A stretch of DNA of 64,000 bases from Krasilnikovia cinnamomea. GTDB lineage: Bacteria > Actinomycetota > Actinomycetes > Mycobacteriales > Micromonosporaceae. The stretch lies in the NCBI RefSeq assembly GCF_004217545.1, contig NZ_SHKY01000001.1, positions 5,022,001 through 5,086,000 on the forward strand, in the 5' to 3' direction. Position 1 is the first letter of the stretch, and every line of letters starts with the position of its first letter. The translations under genes and the position numbers were made by a program. Positions 8,587 to 16,929 of this stretch are shown here, piece after piece. The notes under the pieces are model-generated. The model was not told where the DNA came from. It did not search any database and worked only from the letters and a program-made list of their open reading frames with translations.

Positions 8587-9201
8587 TCAGCCGTAGAGGC
8601 GCTCGGCGTACGAGGGGCCGTAGTAGCGCTCCAGCTCGGCCAGCTCGTCCTCGGGCCGCTCGACCGCCTGGGCGATCCGGGGGCGGCTCGGCACCTGCTC
8701 GGGCCGCCACGTCTCCGGGCGCCACAGCGCCGAGCGCAGGAACGCCTTCGAGCAGTGGTAGAAGACCTCCTCGATCTCCACCAGCAGGGCGAGGATCGGC
8801 CGGTGGCCCTTCACCACCATCCGGTCGAAGAAGTCGGCGTCGCGGATCAGCCGGGCCCGCCCGTTGATCCGCAGGGTGTCGCCGCGCCCGGGGACGAAGA
8901 AGTTCAGGCCGACGTGCGGGTTCTCGATGACGTTGTGGAAGCCGTCCGCGCGGCGGTTGCCGGGCCGTTCCGGCAGGGCGATCGTGGTGTCGTCCACGAC
9001 CAGCGTGAAACCGGGCGGGTCGCCCTTGGGGGAGACGTCGCAGCGTCCGTGGGCGTCCGATGTGGCCACCAGACAGAACGGTGAGTTGGCCAGCCACTGC
9101 CGGTCGTAGTCGTGCAACCGGTGCCGTTCCTTGTGCGCCACCCGCGGCATCGGGGCGCCCAGGAGTTCCCGGATCTCGTCGTGCGTGGTGACCTCCTGCA
9201 T
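8587..9201 (-). CDS. Pyridoxamine 5'-phosphate oxidase-family FMN protein (MSMEG_1061-like)
   Basis: A 204-residue soluble split-barrel flavoprotein. The central region, CLVATSDAHGRCDVSPKGDPPGF, followed by IALPERPGNRRADGFHNV and FFVPGRGDTLRINGRA, is the FMN-binding signature of the PPOX/MSMEG_1061 family. Such proteins reduce or bind flavin or deazaflavin cofactors; the substrate is unknown. The start at 9201 gives the usual family length, and GGAGG lies a few bases upstream. It is divergent from the MFS gene over a 181-bp intergenic region that must hold both promoters. Confidence 0.8.
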   Translation of the reverse strand: MQEVTTHDEIRELLGAPMPRVAHKERHRLHDYDRQWLANSPFCLVATSDAHGRCDVSPKGDPPGFTLVVDDTTIALPERPGNRRADGFHNVIENPHVGLNFFVPGRGDTLRINGRARLIRDADFFDRMVVKGHRPILALLVEIEEVFYHCSKAFLRSALWRPETWRPEQVPSRPRIAQAVERPEDELAELERYYGPSYAERLYG

Positions 9202-9382
9202 GGCGCCGACTCTAGCCGCCGGGCCGCTGCGGCGTCCCGCCGAATTCGCGCGCCGGTCCCGACCCGCGCCGGGGCCGGCCGTGCATCTTGCGACCCTGCG
9301 GTGAGCATGGACAACCGGAGATCCATCACTTAACGTCGATGCGTGCTTGACCCCGTGTGCGGGGCGCCGGGAGAGTCGAGAC

Positions 9383-10609
9383 ATGACGGACGCACCGCAG
9401 AATCTGTGGCGCAACCGGGAATTCACCCTTCTATGGGTCAGTCAGTCGTTATCGGACCTGGGCTCCGCCACCGCCGCCCTCGCCGTACCGTTGCTGGTCC
9501 TGTCCCTGACCAACTCGCCGGTGCAGGCCGGGCTGGTCGGCACGATCGGCCTGGTCGCCGCGCTGGTCTGCCGGCTGCCCGCCGGGGTGCTGGTCGACCG
9601 GATCGACCGCCGCCGGGCGATGCTGGCCTGCGACGCGGTCAGCGTGCTGGCCTACCTCACCCTCGCGATCGCGGTGCTGCGCGGTGCGCCGCCGCTCGCG
9701 CTGGTCGTGATCGTCGCGGTGATCGGCACGATGAGTTCGTCGATCTTCCGTACGGCCGAGCAGTCCGCGCTGCGCAACCTGGTGCCGAGCACGCAACTGC
9801 CCGCCGCGGTCGCCCGCAACGAGGCCCGCACGTACGCCACCTCGCTGGCCGGGCCGCCGCTCGGCGGGCTGCTGTTCGGCCTCGGCCGGGCCCTGCCGTT
9901 CCTCACCAACGCGCTCGCCCACCTCGCCTCGCTGGGCGGGGTGCTGCTGCTGCGCAAGCCGCTGCAGGAGGCCCGCGAGGAGACCCGGGGCGGGCACGCG
10001 GCGGCGATGGTGGAGGGGCTGCGGTTCGTCTACGCCAACCCGTTCCTGCGTTCCATCCTGCTCATCGCCGCCCCGCTCAACCTGGCGATCGACGCGATCA
10101 TCTTCACCATCATCGTGACGTTGCAGCGGCACGGTGTCGCGCCCGCGCTGATCGGCTCGGTGCAGACCGTCGTCGCGGTCGGCGGCCTGCTCGGCGCGTT
10201 CGCCGCGCCCGCCCTGCAGCGGCGCATGCGGCTGCCCGTACTGATCCGTGGCATCTGCTGGTTGGCGGCCGCCCTGATGTCCACCTGCGCGCTGCTGACC
10301 GGCAGCGTCGCCGCCGCGGTGCCGGTCGCGCTCGCGGTCTTCCTCGGCCCCGCCTGCAACGCGGCGCTCTTCGGTCACCAGGCCGCGATCACCCCGGACC
10401 GGCTGCAGGGCCGGGTGGTCAGCGTGATCTTCTTCGCCACCAGCTTCGCGTCGGCGGCCGCGCCGCTGCTGGCGGGGGTGCTGATCGCGGGCTGGGGCAG
10501 CGCCGTCGCGGTCATCGTGTTCTCGCTGACCGTCGCCGGGGCGGCGGTCGCCGCCACGGTCAGCCGCGGCATCCGCTCCATCCAGCCCGTGCCGGAGCCG
10601 ACCCTCTGA
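9383..10609 (+). CDS. MFS transporter (drug-efflux type)
   Basis: A 408-residue membrane protein with about 12 hydrophobic segments. RNREFTLLWVSQSLSDLG opens the first helix, and a conserved cytoplasmic loop motif between helices 2 and 3, DRIDRRRAML, is the MFS motif A variant. The plan resembles enterobactin/macrolide exporter-like MFS proteins of actinomycetes. Substrate unknown. The ATG at 9383 is preferred over an upstream TTG because family members begin shortly before the RNREF motif, and a GGGAG lies upstream. It converges with the DUF402 gene. Confidence 0.8.
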   Translation: MTDAPQNLWRNREFTLLWVSQSLSDLGSATAALAVPLLVLSLTNSPVQAGLVGTIGLVAALVCRLPAGVLVDRIDRRRAMLACDAVSVLAYLTLAIAVLRGAPPLALVVIVAVIGTMSSSIFRTAEQSALRNLVPSTQLPAAVARNEARTYATSLAGPPLGGLLFGLGRALPFLTNALAHLASLGGVLLLRKPLQEAREETRGGHAAAMVEGLRFVYANPFLRSILLIAAPLNLAIDAIIFTIIVTLQRHGVAPALIGSVQTVVAVGGLLGAFAAPALQRRMRLPVLIRGICWLAAALMSTCALLTGSVAAAVPVALAVFLGPACNAALFGHQAAITPDRLQGRVVSVIFFATSFASAAAPLLAGVLIAGWGSAVAVIVFSLTVAGAAVAATVSRGIRSIQPVPEPTL

Positions 10610-10703
10610 GTCAGCCCGCGCCGCACCGAACGTTGGAGTCTTCGGGTCAGTCACACACCGCAGGTCAACAAGATCCGGAAGTGCCAAGGACACCTCGACC
10701 TTG

Positions 10704-11207
10704 TCACAGCTTCTCCAGCCAGGTGCGGTAGTCCGTGCCGAAGGGTTCCACGCCGTTGGTGAGGTCGGCGTGCAGGCCGGCCGCCGCGGCCCGGGCCCGC
10801 GCCACCACCTCGGCGGGGTAGCCGAACGCGGCGCTGTTCGCGACGAACTCGTCCGCGTCGTCCAGCTCCACCCGGCCGTCGCGGTACCGGACGAGATCCA
10901 GGTCCAGATCGATGAGGGTCACCTCGGCCGGGCCGTGCCAGCGCGCCGGGGCGGTGATGTCGCAGTACACGTCCCGGTGGCTGGGCGCGGCGAAGAACAC
11001 CGCACACCACCACTGGTCGCGGGGCACGAGCCGGACGGCGTTCTGCTGGGTCGGTGCCGGCGCCTTGTCGCCGTAGCTGTAGTGCACGATCGTGCCCATC
11101 GGGGTGCCCAGCCAGGTGCCGTGCCGGTCCTCGCCGAGGTGGATCGTGCTGACCCGCCGGTGCGGGCGGCCGTCGTACTTGCGCAGCACCACATCCACCC
11201 CGTCCAT
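10704..11207 (-). CDS. DUF402 domain protein (FomD-like nucleotide hydrolase fold)
   Basis: A 167-residue soluble protein. The pattern of acidic residues, TLIDLDLDLVRYRDGRVELDD, together with DQWWCAVFFAAP is characteristic of DUF402. Family members with known activity (FomD, NTDP) hydrolyse nucleotide phosphates or conjugates using metal ions held by such Asp clusters. The precise substrate here is unknown. It is monocistronic on the minus strand, with the coiled-coil membrane protein transcribed divergently about 200 bp away. Confidence 0.75.
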   Translation of the reverse strand: MDGVDVVLRKYDGRPHRRVSTIHLGEDRHGTWLGTPMGTIVHYSYGDKAPAPTQQNAVRLVPRDQWWCAVFFAAPSHRDVYCDITAPARWHGPAEVTLIDLDLDLVRYRDGRVELDDADEFVANSAAFGYPAEVVARARAAAAGLHADLTNGVEPFGTDYRTWLEKL

Positions 11208-11403
11208 GCGGGCAGCCTAGCGGCCGGAGTCGATGCGGACCGGGCCCCGCCGGGGCCCGCACCCGGGATGCACCCCGGCCGGGCTCAGGTAGCCCCCCGT
11301 ACACCCGATTCGAATGGCGCCTGCGGATCACACCGCAGGCGGGCGGGCCCGGACGTACCCCCTCGGCGCCCTGGGCCCGCCCAAGGTCAAAGAGGGGCAG
11401 ACC

Positions 11404-12330
11404 GTGACCGAGCGCACCGCCGCGAAGCAGGAGCCGGGAGGCAACGCCCCTGGCCGGCTCGGCGTGAGTGCGCGGGTTGCCGCCGGGTTGCACATCGGGA
11501 TCGACGCCGAGAAGGTCGTCGTGTCGCCGCAGCGGCTGCGGATGCGTACCGGTCGGGCCCACCGTACTCAGCATGGATCCGTCATCGAGGTCGTGCCGGC
11601 CCCGCCCAGCGGACGCAGCCGGGAGAGCCGGGTCGCGGTCCTGTGGCAGCTCGGCCTCGGCCTGCTGGTCGGCTGCGTCGTACTGAACGCGTTCGGCATC
11701 GCCTGGCAGCCGCCCGCCCTCGGCTCGATCGGGCTGCTCGTGCTGGTCGCCTGGGTGCAGGCCCGGGCCGCCCGCCCCGGCGTGCTCGCGACGCCCCGGG
11801 GCGAGCACGCCCACGTGCTGCTGGCCCGCGAGGAGCGGATCGCGTACGAGCGGGCCGTGGCCGTCTCGCACCGGATCCGGCGGACCTGGCCCGAACTGCG
11901 CGAACTGATCGACCCGGTGGACGCCGACCGGACCCTGGCCCGGGGGCTCGAACAGCTGGCCGCGCTGCTGGCGCGCCGCCAGCAGATCCGCGTCCTGCGC
12001 GACGAGCTGATCGAGGCCGCCCGTACGGAACTGCCGCACGGCAGCCCGGCCGCCGACGCGCTGGCCGCGCAGCGGGAGCGGGTGGAGGAGCTGTGGCGGG
12101 AGACCGGCCTGACCGCCAACCGGATGCTGCGCAGCATCGCCGCCGCCGCACACACGGGGGAGACCCTGCTGCGTGAGCAGCGGGTCGGCCGGACCGCCCG
12201 GGACGCGGAGCTGGCGATCAGCCGGCTGGCCGCCGTGGGTGGGACCGGGCCGTCCGAGGCCGGGCCGGAGCTGGCCGAGCGTACGGCGGCGGTGGTCGAG
12301 GCGTACCGCGAACTGGCCACCTGGGTCTGA
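11404..12330 (+). CDS. Membrane-anchored coiled-coil protein, unknown function
   Basis: 308 residues, not a family I can name. Residues 1-75 are cytosolic. Two hydrophobic segments (about 80-125: VLWQLGLGLLVGCVVLNAF and LGSIGLLVLVAWVQA) are followed by about 190 residues rich in Arg, Glu, Ala and Leu that read as long helices or coiled coil. This plan suggests a membrane-tethered scaffold or a regulator of a cytoskeletal or division component, which is inference only. The GTG at 11404 follows AAAGAGGGG with correct spacing; in-frame codons upstream lack such a site. It converges with the Prim-Pol-type gene. Confidence 0.65.
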   Translation: MTERTAAKQEPGGNAPGRLGVSARVAAGLHIGIDAEKVVVSPQRLRMRTGRAHRTQHGSVIEVVPAPPSGRSRESRVAVLWQLGLGLLVGCVVLNAFGIAWQPPALGSIGLLVLVAWVQARAARPGVLATPRGEHAHVLLAREERIAYERAVAVSHRIRRTWPELRELIDPVDADRTLARGLEQLAALLARRQQIRVLRDELIEAARTELPHGSPAADALAAQRERVEELWRETGLTANRMLRSIAAAAHTGETLLREQRVGRTARDAELAISRLAAVGGTGPSEAGPELAERTAAVVEAYRELATWV

Positions 12331-12527
12331 TTCCCGGTCGTCCGCGAGGCGCCCGGCAGGACGGTCCACCACTGTCCATTTCGGTGAAGTTGTTTCATTC
12401 CATCGAGTGACTCGACCCTGCTCGGGGATGTCGCTACGTTGAGTTCGTCATGTGTGCCCCCGCTCATGCCCGCGAACCCTTCGCCGTCCGCCCAGACGAT
12501 CGGGTGGACAGCGGTGTGCGGACCGCT

Positions 12528-13259
12528 CTACCCGGCGCGGCGCGAAGTGGACAACTGCCGCGGCACGCACAGGATCTGCCCGGTGCCGTGCGGCGGGCGT
12601 GCCGGGTCGGCCCGGCGCCGCAGCGATGCCAGCGCGTCGCAGAGCATGGTCTGCACGGCGCCCGCGGCGGGCAGTCGCCAGTGGACCTCGTCGGGAGCGA
12701 CCGCCCAGTGGACGGGGCCCTCCGGCATCCGGCTCGGCGCCGCGGGCACCCACGAACCACGGCCGTGCCGCACGATGTCGAGGCATGCGTCCAGCTCGGG
12801 GCGCAGCGGGGTGCCCGGCCGGACGAAGAACATCCACCGGCCCGCCGGGGTGACCGCGACCGGGCCACGCCCGTCGGCGTGTTCGAGGCCGAGCACGCCC
12901 GCGTGCAGCCGGGCCGCGCCGAGGGCGCGCAGCCCGAGGGCCGCGGGCACGTCGACCACGTCGAAGCTCACGCCGGTGGCCAGCAGCACCGTGTACGGCC
13001 GGTGCCGCCACCAGTCGCTCACCCGTGCCCGGTCCGTGCTGGCATCGTCCTCCCAGGACTCCAGCGCGGGATGGCATCCCATGATCGGGCAGCCCGCCCG
13101 GCCGCAGGAGAAGCGGTCGCCGGTCAGGCAGGCACCGGGCGTCACCGCCCAGCCGTGTGCGGCGTAGCGCCGGGCGGCGCGCCGCAGCCGCAAACGTTCC
13201 ACGCCGAGCCGCTCGGCGAGGCGTACCGGGACGACTGGGTGCCGCGTTCTCCACTGCAT
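12528..13259 (-). CDS. Bifunctional DNA primase/polymerase N-terminal (Prim-Pol/AEP) domain protein
   Basis: A 243-residue stand-alone version of the Prim-Pol domain common in actinomycetes. The Cys/His-containing segment SCGRAGCPIMGCHPALESW, the DWWRHRPYTVLLATG stretch and FDVVDVPAALG follow the usual order of this family. The last includes acidic residues at the archaeo-eukaryotic primase motif I position. Helicase or replication initiator modules are absent, so a chromosomal accessory or regulatory role is more likely than plasmid replication. It is divergent from the XRE regulator gene (243-bp shared upstream region). The open frame continues past this start antisense to the XRE gene, but that part shows no protein-like sequence. 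Confidence 0.7.
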   Translation of the reverse strand: MQWRTRHPVVPVRLAERLGVERLRLRRAARRYAAHGWAVTPGACLTGDRFSCGRAGCPIMGCHPALESWEDDASTDRARVSDWWRHRPYTVLLATGVSFDVVDVPAALGLRALGAARLHAGVLGLEHADGRGPVAVTPAGRWMFFVRPGTPLRPELDACLDIVRHGRGSWVPAAPSRMPEGPVHWAVAPDEVHWRLPAAGAVQTMLCDALASLRRRADPARPPHGTGQILCVPRQLSTSRRAG

Positions 13260-13502
13260 GGTTCGAAAACCCCGATTCTCCGACTCGCCGCCGCTATAGC
13301 AGGCGGGGGTGCCGTCACCAAGCGCGACACGCATCGTTGGTTCGAGCAGATTCACCCTTTGCAAGTTGCATGAGAAACTACGAGCAGCGGTGGGCAGGCG
13401 ATCACACAGCTTGTGCGACCAGCACGGGGACCTGGGATTCAGACTGCAGACGACACACCGGTGCTCACCGGCAGGGGTCGCCGGATGAGTTGGGGAGGCA
13501 CC

Positions 13503-14729
13503 GTGGACGAGCTGCCGATCGGCCGCCGCGTCGCCTATTGGCGCGGCCGACGCAAGATGTCCCAGCAGGTCTTCGCGGACCGGTTGGGTAAGTCCAAGAG
13601 CTGGGTCGACAAGGTGGAGCGGGGGGTACGCCGACTCGACAAGTTCTCGGTCGTATATGAGATCGCCGACGTGCTCCAAGTGGACGTTCAGCTGCTGCTG
13701 GGCAAGGACGTGGAGCGGCGTCCCGAGACACAGAACTGCATCGACCAGGTCGAGGTCGAACAGATCCGCGCGGCGCTGGAGCGCTACGACCAGATGAGCG
13801 CGTTCTTCCAGGCGGTGCCGCATTCGCCGCCGTTGTCGGAGATGCGCAAGGCGGTCAGCCATGCCTGGCTGACCTACCAGCACGCCAAGTACGGCGTACT
13901 GGCCCGCAAGCTGCCGCAGTTGCTGCGCGACGCGCAGGCCGCGGACAGCGCGTACGCGACGGGGCCGGACGCCCGCGACGCCGCGCACCTGCTCGGGCAG
14001 GTGTACCAGATCGCCTCGTCCGCGCTGCGCAAGGTCGGCGAGCACGAGTTGTCCTGGCTGGCCGCGGACCGTTCGATCGCGGTCTCGCAGCGCGCGGGCG
14101 ACCAACTGCTGGCGGGCATGGCCAGTCACCGGGTCGGCATGGCGCTGCTGTCGCTGGGCCGGGTGCGTTCCGCGCTGGAGGTGAACGTCAACATCGCCAA
14201 CCGGCTGGCGCCCACGTCGGAGACCTCGACCCCCGAGCGCCTGTCGGTGTACGGGTTGCTGCTGCTCACCGGCGCGATGGCCGCCGCCCGGATCGGTGAT
14301 CACGCCACCGTACGTGACCTGGTCAGCGGCGCGGAGGCGGCGGCGGCCAAGCTCGGTGGCGACTACAACTACTACTGGACGTGCTTCGGCCCGACCAATG
14401 TGGAGTTGCACCGGGCGGCCGCCGCGGTGGAGTTGGGCGAGGGCGGCAAGGCCGTCGAGACGCACGAGCGGCTCGACATGGAGTCCTTCGCCGCGATGCT
14501 GCCCGAACGCCGGGCGCACCACTACCTCGACATCGCCCGCGGGTACACGCAGATCGGCGACGTCGAGAAGGCCAGTGAGATGTTGCTGGAAGGGGACCGC
14601 CTGGCGCCGTCCGAGATCCGGTGCCGTCCGCTGGCGCACGAGGTTCTTTCGGACGTGCTCCGGCGCACCCGGGGCACCCCGCCGGCATCCATCGCGGAGC
14701 TGGCAGAACAGATGGGAGTCGGCGTATGA
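13503..14729 (+). CDS. XRE-family helix-turn-helix regulator with TPR-like C-terminal domain
   Basis: About 408 residues. The N-terminal HTH_XRE domain (IGRRVAYWRGRRKMSQQVFA then KSKSWVDKVERGVR) covers roughly residues 1-65. The rest is helical with repeats such as ADRSIAVSQRAGDQLLAGM and MLLEGDRLAPSEIR, consistent with a TPR sensor domain. Such regulators typically sense a small peptide or metabolite and control the adjacent gene. GTG at 13503 has GGGGAGG four bases before it; an ATG at 13485 is an alternative. Its stop is one base before the flavoprotein start, so the two form a pair. Confidence 0.8.
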   Translation: MDELPIGRRVAYWRGRRKMSQQVFADRLGKSKSWVDKVERGVRRLDKFSVVYEIADVLQVDVQLLLGKDVERRPETQNCIDQVEVEQIRAALERYDQMSAFFQAVPHSPPLSEMRKAVSHAWLTYQHAKYGVLARKLPQLLRDAQAADSAYATGPDARDAAHLLGQVYQIASSALRKVGEHELSWLAADRSIAVSQRAGDQLLAGMASHRVGMALLSLGRVRSALEVNVNIANRLAPTSETSTPERLSVYGLLLLTGAMAAARIGDHATVRDLVSGAEAAAAKLGGDYNYYWTCFGPTNVELHRAAAAVELGEGGKAVETHERLDMESFAAMLPERRAHHYLDIARGYTQIGDVEKASEMLLEGDRLAPSEIRCRPLAHEVLSDVLRRTRGTPPASIAELAEQMGVGV

Positions 14730-14730
14730 G

Positions 14731-15327
14731 GTGGGTCTCTCGGTGATCGGGGAATCCTCGTCCGGGGTGCTGTACGTGCTGGTGTGCGGCTCACCCATCG
14801 CCCGCGACGTGGGCGTTCTCGTCGACCTCGCCCAGCGTGACGGCTGGGAGGTGTGTGTCATCACCACGCCCGACGGGCGCAAGTTCGTCGACGTGGGAGC
14901 ACTTCAGGCGCAGACCGGACATCCGGTACGTACCTACTACAAGAACCCCGGCGATCACGACGTGCTCCCGCCCGCGGACGCCATGATCGTCGCCCCGGCG
15001 ACCGTCAACACGGTCAACAAGTGGGCGGCCGGGATCACCGACACCCTGGTGCTGGGCCTGCTCGTGGAGGGGTACGGCTTCGGCGTGCCCACCGTGGTGG
15101 TGCCGTACACGAACAAGGTCATGGCCCTGCACCCGTCGCTGCACGAGAGCCTCGCCAAGCTGCGCGACTGGGGTGTCCGCGTGCTGTACGGCGACGACGT
15201 GATGCGCCTGGGCGGTCCCGGCCAGACCGATCGGTTCCGCGGCCAGTTCCCGTGGCGGCGCGCGTTGCAGGCGGTCAGCAACCCGTTCGCCAGTGACAGC
15301 CGAGTCGAACCGGGGGCGCTGTCGTAG
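14731..15327 (+). CDS. Flavoprotein (phosphopantothenoylcysteine decarboxylase-like, HFCD family)
   Basis: A 198-residue Rossmann-like flavoprotein. GVLYVLVCGSPIA at the N-terminus, ADAMIVAPATVNTVNKWAAG in the middle and VPTVVVPYTN are the hallmarks of homo-oligomeric flavin-containing Cys decarboxylases (CoaC, EpiD, MrsD). Known members oxidatively decarboxylate Cys residues in a cofactor or peptide. In actinomycetes a close relative is often paired, as here, with an XRE-TPR regulator, so the function may be regulatory or peptide-modifying. GTG 14731 or 14743 are the candidate starts; I take the first because it is translationally coupled to the upstream gene. Confidence 0.75.
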   Translation: MGLSVIGESSSGVLYVLVCGSPIARDVGVLVDLAQRDGWEVCVITTPDGRKFVDVGALQAQTGHPVRTYYKNPGDHDVLPPADAMIVAPATVNTVNKWAAGITDTLVLGLLVEGYGFGVPTVVVPYTNKVMALHPSLHESLAKLRDWGVRVLYGDDVMRLGGPGQTDRFRGQFPWRRALQAVSNPFASDSRVEPGALS

Positions 15328-15346
15328 CCAGATAGAGTTAGCGCCC

Positions 15347-16198
15347 GTGACGACCGACCCTGTGCCAACCGTCCGGGAGGTGGTGGCCGCCCTCGACGGG
15401 CGGTACCCGCGCGCCTGGGCCGAACAGTGGGACCGGGTCGGGCTCGTGCTGGGCGAGTTCGACGCCCCGGTGCGCCGCGTGCTGTGCGTCGTCGACTGCG
15501 TACCCGAGACGGTCGAGCAGGCCGTCGACGCGCGCGCCGACCTGATCGTGGCCCATCACCCCCTGCTGCTGCGGGGGGTGTCGTCGGTCGCGCCGGACAC
15601 GTACAAGGGCCGTGCCGTGCACCGGCTGATCAAGGCCGATGTGGCCCTGTATGTGGCACACACCAACGCCGATGTGGCAAATCCGGGCGTCTCGGACGCC
15701 CTGGCCGCCCGGCTCGATCTGAGCGCCCTGCGCCCGCTGGTGCCCGCCGAGGGTGCCGCCGCGGGCGCGGGCCGGGGCATCGGCCGGGTGGGCGAGCTGG
15801 CCGAGCCGGTCACCCTCGCCCGCTTCGCGGATCTCGCGGCCCGCCGCCTGCCCGCGACCGCCGCCGGGGTCCGGGCCGCCGGAGACCCGGAACGCCTGAT
15901 CCGTACGGTCGCGGTGTGCGGCGGGGCGGGCGACGGCTTCCTGGGCGCCGCCACGGCCGCGGGCGTCGACGCGTACCTCTGTGCCGACCTAAGGCATCAC
16001 CCCGCCAGCGAACACCTCGCCGCGGGCGGGCCCGCGCTGCTCGACGTCGCCCACTGGGCGAGCGAGCGGCCGTGGCTCGACGAGCTGGCCGCCTGGCTGC
16101 GCGCCGACCTCGGCGTCGACACCCTCGTGTCCGACCTCGACACCGACCCCTGGACCGTCCACGCGGTCAGCCGAACGCAGAAGGAGCCCCGCACGTGA
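15347..16198 (+). CDS. Nif3-like dinuclear metal centre protein
   Basis: A 283-residue soluble protein. Metal-binding motifs of the Nif3/YqfO family are visible: AHHPLLLRG near residue 65, VAHTNADV near residue 105 and DVAHWASERPW near the end. Annotated in many genomes as GTP cyclohydrolase 1 type 2, but the activity is not settled for the family, so I leave it as a Nif3-like protein. GTG at 15347 gives a normal family length. It is the first gene of a three-gene operon; its stop overlaps the start of the zinc ribbon gene (GTGA), an arrangement also seen in mycobacteria. Confidence 0.85.
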   Translation: MTTDPVPTVREVVAALDGRYPRAWAEQWDRVGLVLGEFDAPVRRVLCVVDCVPETVEQAVDARADLIVAHHPLLLRGVSSVAPDTYKGRAVHRLIKADVALYVAHTNADVANPGVSDALAARLDLSALRPLVPAEGAAAGAGRGIGRVGELAEPVTLARFADLAARRLPATAAGVRAAGDPERLIRTVAVCGGAGDGFLGAATAAGVDAYLCADLRHHPASEHLAAGGPALLDVAHWASERPWLDELAAWLRADLGVDTLVSDLDTDPWTVHAVSRTQKEPRT

Positions 16199-16929
16199 AG
16201 GCCGCCCCGGAAGCCCAGCGCCGCCTGCTCGACCTGCAAGCCATCGACACCTCCCTGGCCCAGCTCGCCCACCGCAAACGCACGCTGCCGGAGCTGGCCG
16301 AGATCGACGCGGTGGCCCGGGAGCTGTCCGCGCTGGAGGACGAACGGGTCCGCGCCCAGGTCGCGGTCGACGACCTGGACCGCGACATCTCCCGGTACGA
16401 GAAGGACATCGAACAGGTCCGCGTCCGCAAGGACCGCGACCAGCAGCGGCTCGAGGCGGGCGGGGCGCTGCGCGAGATCGAGGGCCTGCAGCACGAGCTG
16501 GCCACCCTCAACCGGCGCCAGTCCGAGCTGGAGGACGCCGAGCTGGAGCTGATGGAGCAGCGCGAGGCCGCCGAGCAGACGCTCAACGCGGTGCTGCAGC
16601 GGCTGGCCGAGGCCGGAGCGCGCCGGGCCGCGGCGGAACAGCGCCGCGACGAGGCGTACGCGGAGATCGCCAAGGAGCAGGAGTTCAAGTCCTCGGCGCG
16701 CGGCCCGCTCGCCGCCGACCTGCCACCGGACCTGCTGTCGCTGTACGACAAGATCCGCGAGGACTCCGGCCTGGGCGCCGCGCTCGTGCGTTCCGGCCGG
16801 TGCGGCGGCTGCCGCATCGAGCTGTACGGCGCCGACCTGGCCCGGGTGAAGGCCGCTCCCGCCGACGAGGTGGTGCGGTGCGAGGAGTGCCGCCGCATCA
16901 TGGTCCGCACCCCGGAATCCGGCCTGTGA
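16195..16929 (+). CDS. C4-type zinc ribbon / coiled-coil protein (DUF164-CT398 family)
   Basis: A 244-residue protein. Residues 1-175 form a long antiparallel coiled coil rich in Glu, Arg and Ala. The C-terminal part carries CGGC and CEEC, a four-cysteine zinc ribbon that binds nucleic acid or protein in this family. It sits between Nif3 and RNase H in a fixed gene order across Actinobacteria, with four-base overlaps on both sides, which points to a shared pathway. The molecular function is still uncertain; bacterial relatives have been linked to RNA or membrane partners. Confidence 0.85.
   Translation: MKAAPEAQRRLLDLQAIDTSLAQLAHRKRTLPELAEIDAVARELSALEDERVRAQVAVDDLDRDISRYEKDIEQVRVRKDRDQQRLEAGGALREIEGLQHELATLNRRQSELEDAELELMEQREAAEQTLNAVLQRLAEAGARRAAAEQRRDEAYAEIAKEQEFKSSARGPLAADLPPDLLSLYDKIREDSGLGAALVRSGRCGGCRIELYGADLARVKAAPADEVVRCEECRRIMVRTPESGL

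Noticed and set aside
11209..11340. Possible riboswitch or attenuator before the coiled-coil membrane protein
   Set aside because: GC-rich stems are present but match no known class, and such stems are expected by chance at this GC content.
13260..14882. Upstream extension of the Prim-Pol reading frame to 14882
   Set aside because: The extra 540 codons are antisense to the XRE regulator and show no protein motif; the ATG at 13259 gives the normal family start.
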